Source of the DNA: Asinibacterium sp. OR53
Lineage (GTDB): Bacteria; Bacteroidota; Bacteroidia; Chitinophagales; Chitinophagaceae
Assembly: GCF_000515315.1 (NCBI RefSeq)
Contig: NZ_KI911562.1
Span: 2,885,220 to 2,949,219, forward strand
DNA: 64,000 nt
Reading direction: 5' to 3'
Both the position numbers and the translations under genes were made by a program. A model generated the notes under the pieces. That model saw only the letters and a list, made by a program, of their open reading frames with translations, did no database searches and was not told the origin of the DNA. Below are positions 54,001-62,817 of the stretch, one piece after another; position 1 is the stretch's first letter; every line of letters starts with the position of its first letter.

Positions 54001-55305
54001 GCTCCATGCTTCGTATAACTTATCCTTGCCCTGTGCCACCTGGTAATAAAAGGGGATGGATTTTTCTGCCAGTTCTATATTGCCCAACCTGCTGGGCGTA
54101 ATGCGTATAGAGGTATGGATGCTTCTTTTCACCAGCATTTCATATTCCAGTTTCCAGGAAGCGCCGAAACCGCCTTTTACAGATAAAGAGATGAAAAAAT
54201 TCTGCAGCATCAATACCATTCTCTTGAACAACCAGCGCAGGCGGATGGTTTGTTTGCAATGACAACCGAGGATCGGAGAGGGAATGAAATAAGTTCTGTA
54301 TTGACTGGAAATGGCGCCTGCATCGTGAATGGCCAGGTCGAGCAATAAATGCAGGCGGAACAGGTTGTGATCGGGTGAACACATGCTGATGATCTCCATA
54401 CCTGTTTCCCTGAGTTCTTCATAAGCCAGCAGCAGATCGGAGAACAGATCGTAATAATATTGCAGGTTGATCGCTTCTGTTTGATTGATGGTTGTGTGTA
54501 AAAAGGCAAACTCTTGCGAGAATTTGGCAAAAGGATTCGTGCCATACAAATCTTTCACCAGTGGCGATAATAGTTTGTAGGTTTCAATAAACGCATTTTC
54601 CATACTGCCGATAAAAGCAGGGGTGAGTATTTTGCGGTACTCTTCCAGTACTTGCCCCGATGATCGCAACTGGGTAGCGATGATGTTGAAGCGGTGCATC
54701 TTTAATATGGGCAGGGCGATATAAGCAGCAGGCGTGCTTCCCGATGATTGCTGGCTAAGCCATTTATCTGCCACGGCTTTGGTAACCAGCAGGGGTTTGA
54801 ACGTAATGGTGACTTCTTTCCCTTTGTCATCGCAGGAATTGGGATTGCAGTTCTTGGCATTCTCTTCCAGCAACTCTACGTATAACAGCACTACCTTATC
54901 TGCCAGGTAAGCAGCCGAGAGCGATGTGGTTTTCTCTGCTACGGCCGATTCCACCAACTCATCCAGGTCGAACAGTTTCTTGCTCTTGTCATCGGGCTTT
55001 ATGTCTACAAAACGCTCGTAATATTTTTGTTTAACCGGATCATAGGCTTTGTATTGCGTGTACGTGGTTTCCGGAAAAGAAACCAGGTACCCGTCCGATG
55101 TAACACCGCAGCCCTTGGTAATGGTTAATTCGGTACCCGAAGTATTTGTTCTCACTTCCAGTCCGCATACAATACCAATACCCAGCAGGTTGGTCCTGGT
55201 GATCCTTTCCTGCTCTTCCAGGTAACCAAACAGCTCATTCAGGTTGCCGGAGGTGAGCAATTGGTCGGGTACAAATTCCGGATAATTGAATTGCGTTTGC
55301 TGCAT
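51067..55305 (-). CDS. PKD-domain protein, candidate eCIS tail fibre (Afp13 position)
   Basis: 1412 residues, no signal peptide. The N-terminal 100 residues (FVPDQLLTSGNLNELFGYLEEQERITR, then GCGVTSDGYLVSF) look like a beta-rich anchoring domain; 100-880 are mostly helical. From about 890 to 1215 there are two copies of a module: an Ig-like unit with PAGGxVxGEGI (with FCSGD or FCAND ahead of it) and a PKD domain (WIWDFGNGKTATEKEP near 1013; AWNFGDGKTSNEANP near 1172). A helical C-terminus follows. PKD domains bind glycans or proteins at cell surfaces. In AFP the gene between the second baseplate gene and the tape measure is the tail fibre, so receptor binding is a fair inference, not shown. 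Confidence 0.7.
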   Translation of the reverse strand: MQQTQFNYPEFVPDQLLTSGNLNELFGYLEEQERITRTNLLGIGIVCGLEVRTNTSGTELTITKGCGVTSDGYLVSFPETTYTQYKAYDPVKQKYYERFVDIKPDDKSKKLFDLDELVESAVAEKTTSLSAAYLADKVVLLYVELLEENAKNCNPNSCDDKGKEVTITFKPLLVTKAVADKWLSQQSSGSTPAAYIALPILKMHRFNIIATQLRSSGQVLEEYRKILTPAFIGSMENAFIETYKLLSPLVKDLYGTNPFAKFSQEFAFLHTTINQTEAINLQYYYDLFSDLLLAYEELRETGMEIISMCSPDHNLFRLHLLLDLAIHDAGAISSQYRTYFIPSPILGCHCKQTIRLRWLFKRMVLMLQNFFISLSVKGGFGASWKLEYEMLVKRSIHTSIRITPSRLGNIELAEKSIPFYYQVAQGKDKLYEAWSLERSQESSAREILSYHADEYANDDYTKNPLRYDLEPYNFLRIEGHIGQPYKTALRTILGIRNQYRLPFDVIALSADINSLKTSLESLGKMDTVSKLIEQYAEQLQCDCEFQDLEALYDTLSAELTCTLCKEAKYYYGIVATKAAADAKPITPKFPLLKKCDPTFKVMPGTLGYEFEQYYAHTAKISAVEYMMFSYENRAMYENTSSQYFALLLSMGKLADTLALSLGTFNQAHFDTAYTAMLATAERIKTQITNAGGTLSAERAQTLVHIDQLIAVCIQKQIDTLYRDYLLRWVYVMMLQKFGYFIQSHPGIQHKAGVPVGGTFILVYHEKPVAYTPIDIAKEEVMLAENTGMRTAIEKKSAVATHIKDILGNIPMGSRYVGSRNIYKTPVKTIEKEPVETAPDEFKIATEKQLEALHTLLGTAQEKEIDLDKVLSNLANYTVIADFYLPYLCCSDCPPVLFTVNDLVVQPKINITPTTFCSGDSKTYPIDISPAGGEVTGEGVIKDNNSKYGFTPNTIKLAPADKEKHITLTYTINEQTVTIAVDVFQQPVAAFDVKINGTSASFINKSSAFADKWIWDFGNGKTATEKEPVFNFGTDGDYNVSLIAVNGACNSEKVTQKVTITTPDLTITIPKNSFCANDKPVEVTGTPAGGTVSGEGITKDTAGKFMFNPASVLLQGADQKKLTLTYATAGKSKGTDVTVYAEPKASFAVTNGSTPALKLFRNTSVPATGAVAWNFGDGKTSNEANPSHDFQKEGSYTVSLTVSNGSCAATATQTVKIVLPVVKTCYTLNNAITAFNTLNTTENARLLDQATQKAFTTAIVPFFKELKGIDAMGVPDKQLKAFQQMNTVASMTNWIRMLMIPYLELTNSRLQNMELVRILTDIAFYIACIQPADMDKAQVPTNTYFTQLNEYLGRVNAVVRQFTADQKKQLQPEFNLFLNDVKAEEERVITNKETTIKPLYTHILSGYIPLLSI

Positions 55306-55316
55306 AACTATTTCGT

Positions 55317-58316
55317 TTAAATGATGGTCTGGTTTAAATAAACACGGTTCTGATCATCTCCATCAATACAATCATGAAGCGTGGCTTTGGGGTAGACGCT
55401 TTTTAAATGAGAGAATTCATCCAACAGTTCTTTCAGTTGCTGGTGCAGGTCTTTTGCGTCGGGCGCTGCTTTTGCCAGTGCCTGCTGCCAGGCGCAATAC
55501 AGTTTTTCAAATTGATCCAATTGTTTACCTGTTACCCAGCATATCTTCAATCCCAGGTGTGCGGGTATTTCCATACGGATGGTGGTTTCTGCAAACCGCC
55601 TGAATTCAATGCCGGAGTTGGCCAGTCCTTTCTCCCCGTTCATTACAATGGTGAGGCGAAAAGAATAAGGGTCTTCCTCGCCGCAGAGTTTGCAATCAGG
55701 GGGAATGCAAATAGACAATAAGGGATCGCCTTTGGGGAAGTCTTTGTTGGGCTTGTTCCGTGGGCGCAACAACAGGTGTTCAACCACCAGTATTTTCTCT
55801 GCGAGTAACAGATCGTTTACAAAAGCAACAGTGGTATCGATATAGGCTACGCCATCGGCCTTTTTGCTGAAAGGGGTGGGGTTCTCTGCGATGGGTTCTT
55901 TCTTGCCGTTCAGCAATGTAAGCACCCACTGCTTGCTTTTCCTAACGTCATAGCTGTTCTTATCTGTGAGATAAACAACGATGTCGTTAATTTCCTTTTT
56001 GGCTTTGATCACGGCCTCTTCCCGGGAATCGCTGCTGTAATCGGTTTTGCCGGTCAAATACACGAGCCCGTTCTCATCTTCGAGTTGCCATTTCCGGCTG
56101 GTTATTTTTGCCTGCGCATCGGTTTCTTCGGCAAAAACAATATAATCGTCCAGCTCTTTGATACCCAATAATTGCTGTATCCTTTTCTTCAATCCGGCAA
56201 TATTGTTATCGTTACAGATATTACCTGCATCTTTATAGTTATACGCTCTTGCCCGGTTACTACCGGCAAAAGGTATTTCTTCAATAAAAGCGATCTTATC
56301 GTTGATGAGTATTTTGTCGGCGATCTTTTTATTATCGGTATAAGAATACAGCATCAGCGCATAATCGTTGAACTGTTCGCCGAATCGGGCCATCAGGTGG
56401 TCGAGGAAACGGTTGCGCCTGTTGAGGAAGACCTGTTCGGTTTCCGAGAGCGCTTGCAGCTTCGCAGCATCAATGGCGTATATTTCATCGATGCCATCTA
56501 CCAGGGTGGTGCCAATAGTTTTAGAGAAATAAGTGCGGTCTACCTGGTGGTTTACAGAAAAAAGATCCCCTACATGACGCAACTGCTCGAGGTAATTCAT
56601 AAATAACTGTTCAAAGAACAACAGGTAAGCTTTGAGTTGCTGGGCTTGCGCCTTGCGTTGCAAAGAAACGTTGACCGGTAATTGCCGGTAACCCACACCA
56701 TAGGTGGCGGGCAGTGAATATTGCAAAGGATAATAATCTCCCAGCTCATAATAATGACCAGGGGGCACAGGCAAGTCGTTATCACCAATTGCAAATTTGG
56801 GCCGCTGGTGATGGCCTTCTATCACTTTCAACGTATCCTGCAATTCCAGTTTATCGGGGAGAAAGGGAAGTCCGTTTTTAAAAACCAGGAACTTGGAGCC
56901 TGTCAGATATAAACGCGGCTGGTATCCTTTATCTACAGGTAATACCCATTGTTCTCCTTTTAACCGGTTGCCATCTTTATCGTAAGGCGACAAGATCAGG
57001 TTCCTTACAGCCAGTACGCCGGGGATATTCATCAGTATGGCAATGATCTCCGATGCATACAATGATTTTTTCAATTGTGTAGACGCTAACTGGTCGTCTT
57101 TAATAAACCCGCTGCCGAGGGGAGGGCCATTGAAGATGGTATCCACTGTGAAGCCCGCAGCGAGCATTTCCTTGAGGGAAAAAAATTGTATATCCGGACT
57201 GAAATACTGGTCTATCTGGTAATAAGCTTCTGCCAGTATCTTCTCTATATCGGCATCTGGCGTTACATCTAGATCGGCGCAGATAGCAATATCTTCCGTT
57301 TCAACAGCATCGATGCTGCAAAAATCTTCGCAGAGGTTACGATGTGCCTGTAAAGCATTGGTGGCCTGCTGTAACGCCCTATCGGCCAATACTATTTTGG
57401 CAATGTATTTTCTCAGGATGCCCTGGCTGGTTGCATCGCTGATGGCATTTTGCAAATCGGTAACAGTCAATACTTTTCCATCAGCATCACTGTTCAGCCA
57501 TACGGTGAAAGGAATATCCTGCATCACCATCGATTTACCGCCATCGATGATGGTAAATGTTGCATACAAAGGATTGCGCAGCCCTTTATACAGATCGGCC
57601 TGCGGAATGTTCAGGTTGTCTTTCTTATTGCCCGAAATGAATTGTACATGGATGGTCATTCCCGCTTCGTGTTGCAATGTCAGCAGGAATGTTTTAGTAG
57701 CCGCATCTTTCATCAACGCTTTGTAGGAAGGCAACCGCATTTCAATGGTAGCCGTTCCATTGTTTGCCGCAATAGGGAATTGGTACAATATTTTACCGCT
57801 GTTCAGATCGCCCAGCACGAGATCATCTTCAAACTCCAATTGCACATCGTACATACCTTTTATAATAATGGTATGCTCCGTGGCGGCGTATTGTAATGCA
57901 CTTTTTTTACAGTTGGCATAGAGGAACATACCATCACAAGGACAACACATGCATTGCAGCCAGGCGTTCTTGATACCAGGAATATCGATGAGCAATTTCC
58001 GGTAGTCGGCTACTGTCCAGGGGTTCACGGTCAATATCTCCCGCGCTGTAAAGAAAGCCTGTTCAGCAGGATCCATCTTTTCGCCCGGTGGTGGCGCCAG
58101 CAGGTCTTTGATATTGAAAGATGTGCGATAACCAAGGTCGGTAATGGCATAGCAGAGCAGCTCGAGTATGGTAACGCCCGGGTCGTGGATATTGTAATCT
58201 GTCCAGTATTGACTGCCCAGCGATTCAATATAGTCTAGTCCCACTTGTCGCAGCAGCCGGTAATCCTGGCCTGGTTCAAATGTTGGGTTCTTTGCTATGG
58301 TAGTGTAATCTGCCAT
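55317..58316 (-). CDS. eCIS baseplate J-like protein, second (Afp12-like)
   Basis: 999 residues. The N-terminus has the strongly conserved YWTDYNIHDPGVTILELLCYAITDLGYR segment at about 37-64, typical of baseplate J/gp6-like wedge proteins in eCIS, and the adjoining LTVNPWTVADYRKLLIDIPGIKNAWLQ block. A large central region with beta strands and a C-terminal helical part follow; two Cys pairs (CMCCPCD near 122, CIPPDCKLCGEE near 880) might bind a metal. Its position after the larger J-like gene and before the fibre candidate matches Afp12. It forms the baseplate wedge that triggers sheath contraction. Confidence 0.8.
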   Translation of the reverse strand: MADYTTIAKNPTFEPGQDYRLLRQVGLDYIESLGSQYWTDYNIHDPGVTILELLCYAITDLGYRTSFNIKDLLAPPPGEKMDPAEQAFFTAREILTVNPWTVADYRKLLIDIPGIKNAWLQCMCCPCDGMFLYANCKKSALQYAATEHTIIIKGMYDVQLEFEDDLVLGDLNSGKILYQFPIAANNGTATIEMRLPSYKALMKDAATKTFLLTLQHEAGMTIHVQFISGNKKDNLNIPQADLYKGLRNPLYATFTIIDGGKSMVMQDIPFTVWLNSDADGKVLTVTDLQNAISDATSQGILRKYIAKIVLADRALQQATNALQAHRNLCEDFCSIDAVETEDIAICADLDVTPDADIEKILAEAYYQIDQYFSPDIQFFSLKEMLAAGFTVDTIFNGPPLGSGFIKDDQLASTQLKKSLYASEIIAILMNIPGVLAVRNLILSPYDKDGNRLKGEQWVLPVDKGYQPRLYLTGSKFLVFKNGLPFLPDKLELQDTLKVIEGHHQRPKFAIGDNDLPVPPGHYYELGDYYPLQYSLPATYGVGYRQLPVNVSLQRKAQAQQLKAYLLFFEQLFMNYLEQLRHVGDLFSVNHQVDRTYFSKTIGTTLVDGIDEIYAIDAAKLQALSETEQVFLNRRNRFLDHLMARFGEQFNDYALMLYSYTDNKKIADKILINDKIAFIEEIPFAGSNRARAYNYKDAGNICNDNNIAGLKKRIQQLLGIKELDDYIVFAEETDAQAKITSRKWQLEDENGLVYLTGKTDYSSDSREEAVIKAKKEINDIVVYLTDKNSYDVRKSKQWVLTLLNGKKEPIAENPTPFSKKADGVAYIDTTVAFVNDLLLAEKILVVEHLLLRPRNKPNKDFPKGDPLLSICIPPDCKLCGEEDPYSFRLTIVMNGEKGLANSGIEFRRFAETTIRMEIPAHLGLKICWVTGKQLDQFEKLYCAWQQALAKAAPDAKDLHQQLKELLDEFSHLKSVYPKATLHDCIDGDDQNRVYLNQTII

Positions 58317-58336
58317 GTCTCAGTTCTTTTCATGGG

Positions 58337-61300
58337 TTAGTTTGTTATACTCGTCTTTACAGATCGTTTTTTGTTTGTTGCCGTATCATCGGGTATTTGA
58401 TGCACCAGGTGTTTGTCAGCCGGCACCGATACCAGGATGGATATGGCCATAGAAGCCGTTATCTCGTCTTCATCTGTAAGCGTTGCCTGGTTGTTTTCGG
58501 TGAGGTGATACATTTTCACATCGGTGATATAATCCACGTAATACTGGCTTTCGATGAAATTGATGAGCACCGATTTTTCTATTTTGCCTCCAAAGCGTAC
58601 ATCATCTGCTTTGCCATAGGCCCATGGACTGAGCAATGCAGTGATACTTTCTTTCAGCAAATTGCTGTAATAGCTGAATTCATATCCGGGCAATAATTTC
58701 AGGTTGAACTCCAGCAATACATCTTCAAAAACAGGATTGCAAACGTTCAACTGTACGTGACAGGATATCCGTTTTTGCAGGAATTCTTTTACCTGGTCGA
58801 GTGTATCGGCATTGGTATAGGGCCGCAAAGGGTTGGTATCATTGCGGTTGACGAGATCGGGTATGGTGATCACCGTTACATACCCCGGCGCTACTTCGTT
58901 GTAATCTTTGTTGATGTATTTGGTATGGTTCAGGCATTTAACACGGTGTATTTCAGGGAACGCTTCTAACACCAATCGTTCATAATCCCAGATGGTAATG
59001 GCCCTGTCTTTATGCCGCAGCCTTTCGTTCACCCGCATATAAAAATGCGTGCTGGTCTCCACCGGTTTGCCACCGAAAGAAGGGTAGGGCTGGCTGATCT
59101 TTTTCAAATCAGCAACCGGGTCTTTCAATTTTGAAATGGTATTGGCCGGCAATGCATTGTTCAGGAAATCAGGCGCATTGCGCTGATCTGCAAAGCTGAC
59201 CGCTGCTGCTTGCGCAGCAACATTCAGAAGCTTGCATACGGCAGCCGGTTTATTGGGTGGTGAAACCGATGCTTTCAGCCAGATCAATCCGGCAGGCATC
59301 ATAGTGTGTTGCAATGTGGCGTCTTCCGGTATTTGGAAGGAAATAATGCCCGACTGACGCAGGCTCCTGGTTTGATCTACAACAGATTGTTCATCAAATG
59401 GTTGCCACTGGTTATTGCGCAAATAACTCCAATGGATCAATGTGCCCGTAACGGAGAGGGTAGGATCGCTGGTGCCTTCCATTACCTGGAACAACACGTT
59501 AACGCTTTGCTGCGGCTTCAGGTCTTTCAATCCAATGAAAAAAGAACCGTTATCTGCTATATGATTTTTGGTTTCTTCTGCGTGTGTGAATTGCGGAAGA
59601 AAATCGATCGTTGTATCATTGTTCAGCCAGGCATGCTGCTCACTTTCTCCGAAAGGATAGAGGTGGAAATAGCGTGTCGTTCTTGCATTGTAGGTCGACT
59701 GATCTTTCTTGTTCAACTGGCTGTTGGTGGAAGCGGTATAACTTACGTAGAGTGAACTGATCATGGGCATGTACGGTGCAATGGGTGGCGTATTGCTGGT
59801 ATCGGTAGGATCTTTGGCCAACTTAACCAGGTAGGTGATCCTGGCATCCTGGTAAGCGTCATTGCCCAAATCATTGTTCAGGCTCAATCTTAAGAAACCT
59901 TTATTACTGCTGCCGTTATAAGGTTGATAGGTATCTGCATAATCCACAATCGTTTCATCTGCCAATGGAATGGCTTTGCCGCTTGCATTGGTAACTGCTA
60001 CTTTTGCCGTGCTGCCATTGAAAATGGAAGTATCCAGGTCTTTGGTCCAGACACCTTTTGCCAGGTGACGGAATGCCGCACCGGGCGCCGTGCCGGCAGG
60101 ATAAATGATCTGCGTGCCATTGGCTGGAAGATTTTTCCATTCAATATTCAATACAACGGCTGCATTCCTTTTACAGAACAATTCTTTGTTACCAATGAAT
60201 ATCGACGAACCTGCTTTGGGCAAAGCGCCGAAAGGTTGAAAAGGTTTGGAAGTATCTACCAATCCGGCATCATTGGCTACGGATAATTGTTTCAATCCGC
60301 TTTGACTATACGTACTGCTATTGCCAACGGATACGGACACTTTGATATCTTCTATTTTCAATCCACTCAGCGAATCGTAATAATAAGACATGTCATCGCC
60401 CTGGTTGAGATAAACTTTCACTACCGGCAGGTTACAATTGAATGAGCCGCCGTGAACCGCTGCCACATAGTTGGTGATGGGCGGTTCATTTCCGTTCAAC
60501 ATAATATGAACGGTATAATAAGCTTTACCCGAACTGTTCGTGCCACAAAATATTTCATAGGTTTTGATCCGGTACCACCCTTTGTCAGTAGTAGCGTAAC
60601 ATTCAAATGCACCGGTTTCGGATATATCCTCGGAAGTGCCGCCGGCAAACTGCATGGTGAGGTCAACTGCCCGTTCTCCTTCTGTTAGGTAGAGGTAGTG
60701 CGAAGCAACTGCAAAGCCCACTTGCGCCCGGGGTGTATCGATGGATTTCAGTTTACCGTCCGTATATGTTTTGATGAAAAAGGGGTGCCATTCTTTATTG
60801 AGTGATTTCAGCTCTGCGCCTTTTCCATCCTGTGAATTGGCTATGGCTGCTGCAAAAAGTCTTCCTTTGTTGTTGATCTTACCTGTCTTATCATCTGCAT
60901 CGCCTTTATACACGTTCATCAATGCTGCGATAGACGCTTTATTGAATACCGTGTCTTTATCGAGTGCGTAAAACAGTTCTTTTCCTAAACTGTCTTTACC
61001 TGCCTTAAACAAACTGCCTTTTGCAAGCATGTATTCATCTGTTTGTTTAGCCAGTTCCATCACCAGGTGTACATGATCGGGTATTTCGGCCCTAGGTACG
61101 AGCGACAATACTTCCTTATAATAAAAGTCGAGATGACGTTGGGTAAGCGTATTGATGCCTGCTTTGGCGTATTTGAACAGCTTGAGAAAAGTCAGGAACA
61201 AAGTATAGTGTGGCGCGTGACTGCTCCAGTTACTGAGGGTTTGTAACAACAAACTCTCTGCATCACTGATAATGCGGGTATAGGCTTTGAGGAACTGGTC

Positions 61301-62047
61301 GAAAATACCGGTGAATAAATTATGATTCACCGCGTGGTGTATCTTCTGCCAGGGCTCTGTACCCGTTCCGAATATTTCTGTATTGGCAGCCAGGCCGGCA
61401 GACTGGTAATAATCATTGAGTGTGGCCGCACCATGCAGCCAGGCAGCCGATAACTGGTCATTTGTGAGGATATGAGCAGGGCTTTCCACCTGTTTATCCA
61501 AAATGATCCAACCGGCGTAAGTTGTTTCTTTTACAAGACTGGCTATCGCTGCACCTTTGTACACTGCCAGCAATTGGGTAAATTCATTTTGCAGCCTGGA
61601 ACGTACCAGGTTTTGAATGGTTTCCTTCAATGGATTGCCATCGGGTAATTTTGCAGCCGCTGCATCTATCGCCACACATAAAGTAAGTATGCCACCGAAT
61701 AACCCATTGAAAGTTTCTTTCAGCAGATCGGTCTTCAGTTTATTCTTATCGGCCCTGAGCACATTAAATTTTTCTTTGAAGCTGCGCCTGTATTCGTCTA
61801 TATCCTGTATGGCGGTGGTGCCCAGCACAGCCGATATATCTGAGGTGAAAAAAGACTGCCAGTTACCGTTGGGTTGGTTGGTGGTATCAAAATACTTGAT
61901 CCATTGCGCGAACTGACCGGCAAATACGATCCATTCTTTATAGTCGCGCTCTTCCACCAGCACATAGCCGTCTTTCAGTGCTTCGGGCATGCGTTGCTGC
62001 TGGCCGGTGCCATTTCGCTGTAAAGGATTTTTATTATCGCAACTCAT
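58337..62047 (-). CDS. eCIS baseplate J-like protein, first (Afp11-like)
   Basis: 1236 residues. The diagnostic part is near the C-terminus (about 990-1080): RVNERLRHKDRAITIWDYERLVLEAFPEIHRVKCL, then APGYVTVITIPDLV, the baseplate J pattern of phage T4 gp6-like wedges. The N-terminus is a long helical region (DGYVLVEERDYKEWIVFAGQFAQW), with an Ig-like centre. It is larger than AFP Afp11, as is common in Bacteroidota eCIS. It lies after gp25-like and before the second J-like gene, in the order of an AFP cluster. Confidence 0.82.
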   Translation of the reverse strand: MSCDNKNPLQRNGTGQQQRMPEALKDGYVLVEERDYKEWIVFAGQFAQWIKYFDTTNQPNGNWQSFFTSDISAVLGTTAIQDIDEYRRSFKEKFNVLRADKNKLKTDLLKETFNGLFGGILTLCVAIDAAAAKLPDGNPLKETIQNLVRSRLQNEFTQLLAVYKGAAIASLVKETTYAGWIILDKQVESPAHILTNDQLSAAWLHGAATLNDYYQSAGLAANTEIFGTGTEPWQKIHHAVNHNLFTGIFDQFLKAYTRIISDAESLLLQTLSNWSSHAPHYTLFLTFLKLFKYAKAGINTLTQRHLDFYYKEVLSLVPRAEIPDHVHLVMELAKQTDEYMLAKGSLFKAGKDSLGKELFYALDKDTVFNKASIAALMNVYKGDADDKTGKINNKGRLFAAAIANSQDGKGAELKSLNKEWHPFFIKTYTDGKLKSIDTPRAQVGFAVASHYLYLTEGERAVDLTMQFAGGTSEDISETGAFECYATTDKGWYRIKTYEIFCGTNSSGKAYYTVHIMLNGNEPPITNYVAAVHGGSFNCNLPVVKVYLNQGDDMSYYYDSLSGLKIEDIKVSVSVGNSSTYSQSGLKQLSVANDAGLVDTSKPFQPFGALPKAGSSIFIGNKELFCKRNAAVVLNIEWKNLPANGTQIIYPAGTAPGAAFRHLAKGVWTKDLDTSIFNGSTAKVAVTNASGKAIPLADETIVDYADTYQPYNGSSNKGFLRLSLNNDLGNDAYQDARITYLVKLAKDPTDTSNTPPIAPYMPMISSLYVSYTASTNSQLNKKDQSTYNARTTRYFHLYPFGESEQHAWLNNDTTIDFLPQFTHAEETKNHIADNGSFFIGLKDLKPQQSVNVLFQVMEGTSDPTLSVTGTLIHWSYLRNNQWQPFDEQSVVDQTRSLRQSGIISFQIPEDATLQHTMMPAGLIWLKASVSPPNKPAAVCKLLNVAAQAAAVSFADQRNAPDFLNNALPANTISKLKDPVADLKKISQPYPSFGGKPVETSTHFYMRVNERLRHKDRAITIWDYERLVLEAFPEIHRVKCLNHTKYINKDYNEVAPGYVTVITIPDLVNRNDTNPLRPYTNADTLDQVKEFLQKRISCHVQLNVCNPVFEDVLLEFNLKLLPGYEFSYYSNLLKESITALLSPWAYGKADDVRFGGKIEKSVLINFIESQYYVDYITDVKMYHLTENNQATLTDEDEITASMAISILVSVPADKHLVHQIPDDTATNKKRSVKTSITN

Positions 62048-62053
62048 AATTTA

Positions 62054-62506
62054 TCAGGCTATCTGTGTGTTGGTAGTCACCATTTGTAATTCAGTTCCTT
62101 CGTCTTTATAATAGGGGTAAACAAAATTGAATCTTGAGTTTGTAGCGCGTACTACATACTCTATTTTAATCAGCACCACGCCTTCTATTTCATCATCCAT
62201 ATCGAGCTCAATGTTTTTGGCATCGATCCTCGGTTCGAAATACAGTATGGCTGTTTGTATCCGGTCTTTCATGATGGTAACCGTTGTAGTGTTCAGCGGC
62301 TCGAACAGCAGGTCCACCATGTTGCATCCGTATTTGGGTTCCATCACGCGTTCACCGATTGTGGTAGTGAGTAATATCTCCAGGCTTTTATGGATGTCTT
62401 CCATTTTTTCCGTCATATCCACGCCTGCATTGCCCGCGTTGAAGTTGGGAGGGAAGCTCCATCCTTTGCCCAGGAAATCGTCGTTGATTGCTGTAGTTGT
62501 TGCCAT
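62054..62506 (-). CDS. eCIS gp25-like baseplate protein (Afp9-like)
   Basis: 150 residues of the GPW/gp25 family: FLGKGWSFPPNFN, then VDMTEKMEDIHKSLEILLTTTIGERVMEPKYGC around residues 30-60, with the conserved EPKYG. It is a wedge component that seeds sheath assembly. It starts 9 bases after the PAAR gene ends and lies next to the J-like genes, as in other phage-tail-like clusters. ATG at 62506. Confidence 0.92.
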   Translation of the reverse strand: MATTTAINDDFLGKGWSFPPNFNAGNAGVDMTEKMEDIHKSLEILLTTTIGERVMEPKYGCNMVDLLFEPLNTTTVTIMKDRIQTAILYFEPRIDAKNIELDMDDEIEGVVLIKIEYVVRATNSRFNFVYPYYKDEGTELQMVTTNTQIA

Positions 62507-62515
62507 AATGTTATT

Positions 62516-62812
62516 TTATCCTCCAATGATCACAGTAGGGGTACCCATTACAATAACGCCTCCGTGTGCTGTAGTATCTCCCTGTCTTGCTGCCGGCGCT
62601 CCACCGATCATTACCGTAGCCGAACCTTGCGCGATCGTATCGGGTGGTCCCACACAAGTGAGCATATCGCCCACGCGTGCAGCCGGCATGCCGCCGATGA
62701 GCACGGTAGCACAGCCGGGGCCTGTTACAGGTCCGCCTACATGCGGCACCGGTCCATTCATCATTGGACAGGTATGCATATCTCCGATCTTTGCTGCTGC
62801 TGGCATAATCAT
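62516..62812 (-). CDS. PAAR-repeat spike-tip protein (Afp10-like)
   Basis: 98 residues. It has the PAAR features: an N-terminal Met/Pro/Ala segment (MPAAAKIGDMHTCP) and repeated GxPAARVGDxxTCxG and GGAPAARQGDTTAHGG units, with His and Cys residues that bind a zinc ion at the spike tip in the family. It sharpens the VgrG-like spike. The ATG at 62806 may be the real start, since MPAAAKIGD is the usual beginning; an ATG at 62812 adds two residues. It follows the spike gene closely. Confidence 0.9.
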   Translation of the reverse strand: MIMPAAAKIGDMHTCPMMNGPVPHVGGPVTGPGCATVLIGGMPAARVGDMLTCVGPPDTIAQGSATVMIGGAPAARQGDTTAHGGVIVMGTPTVIIGG

Positions 62813-62817
62813 TCGTT

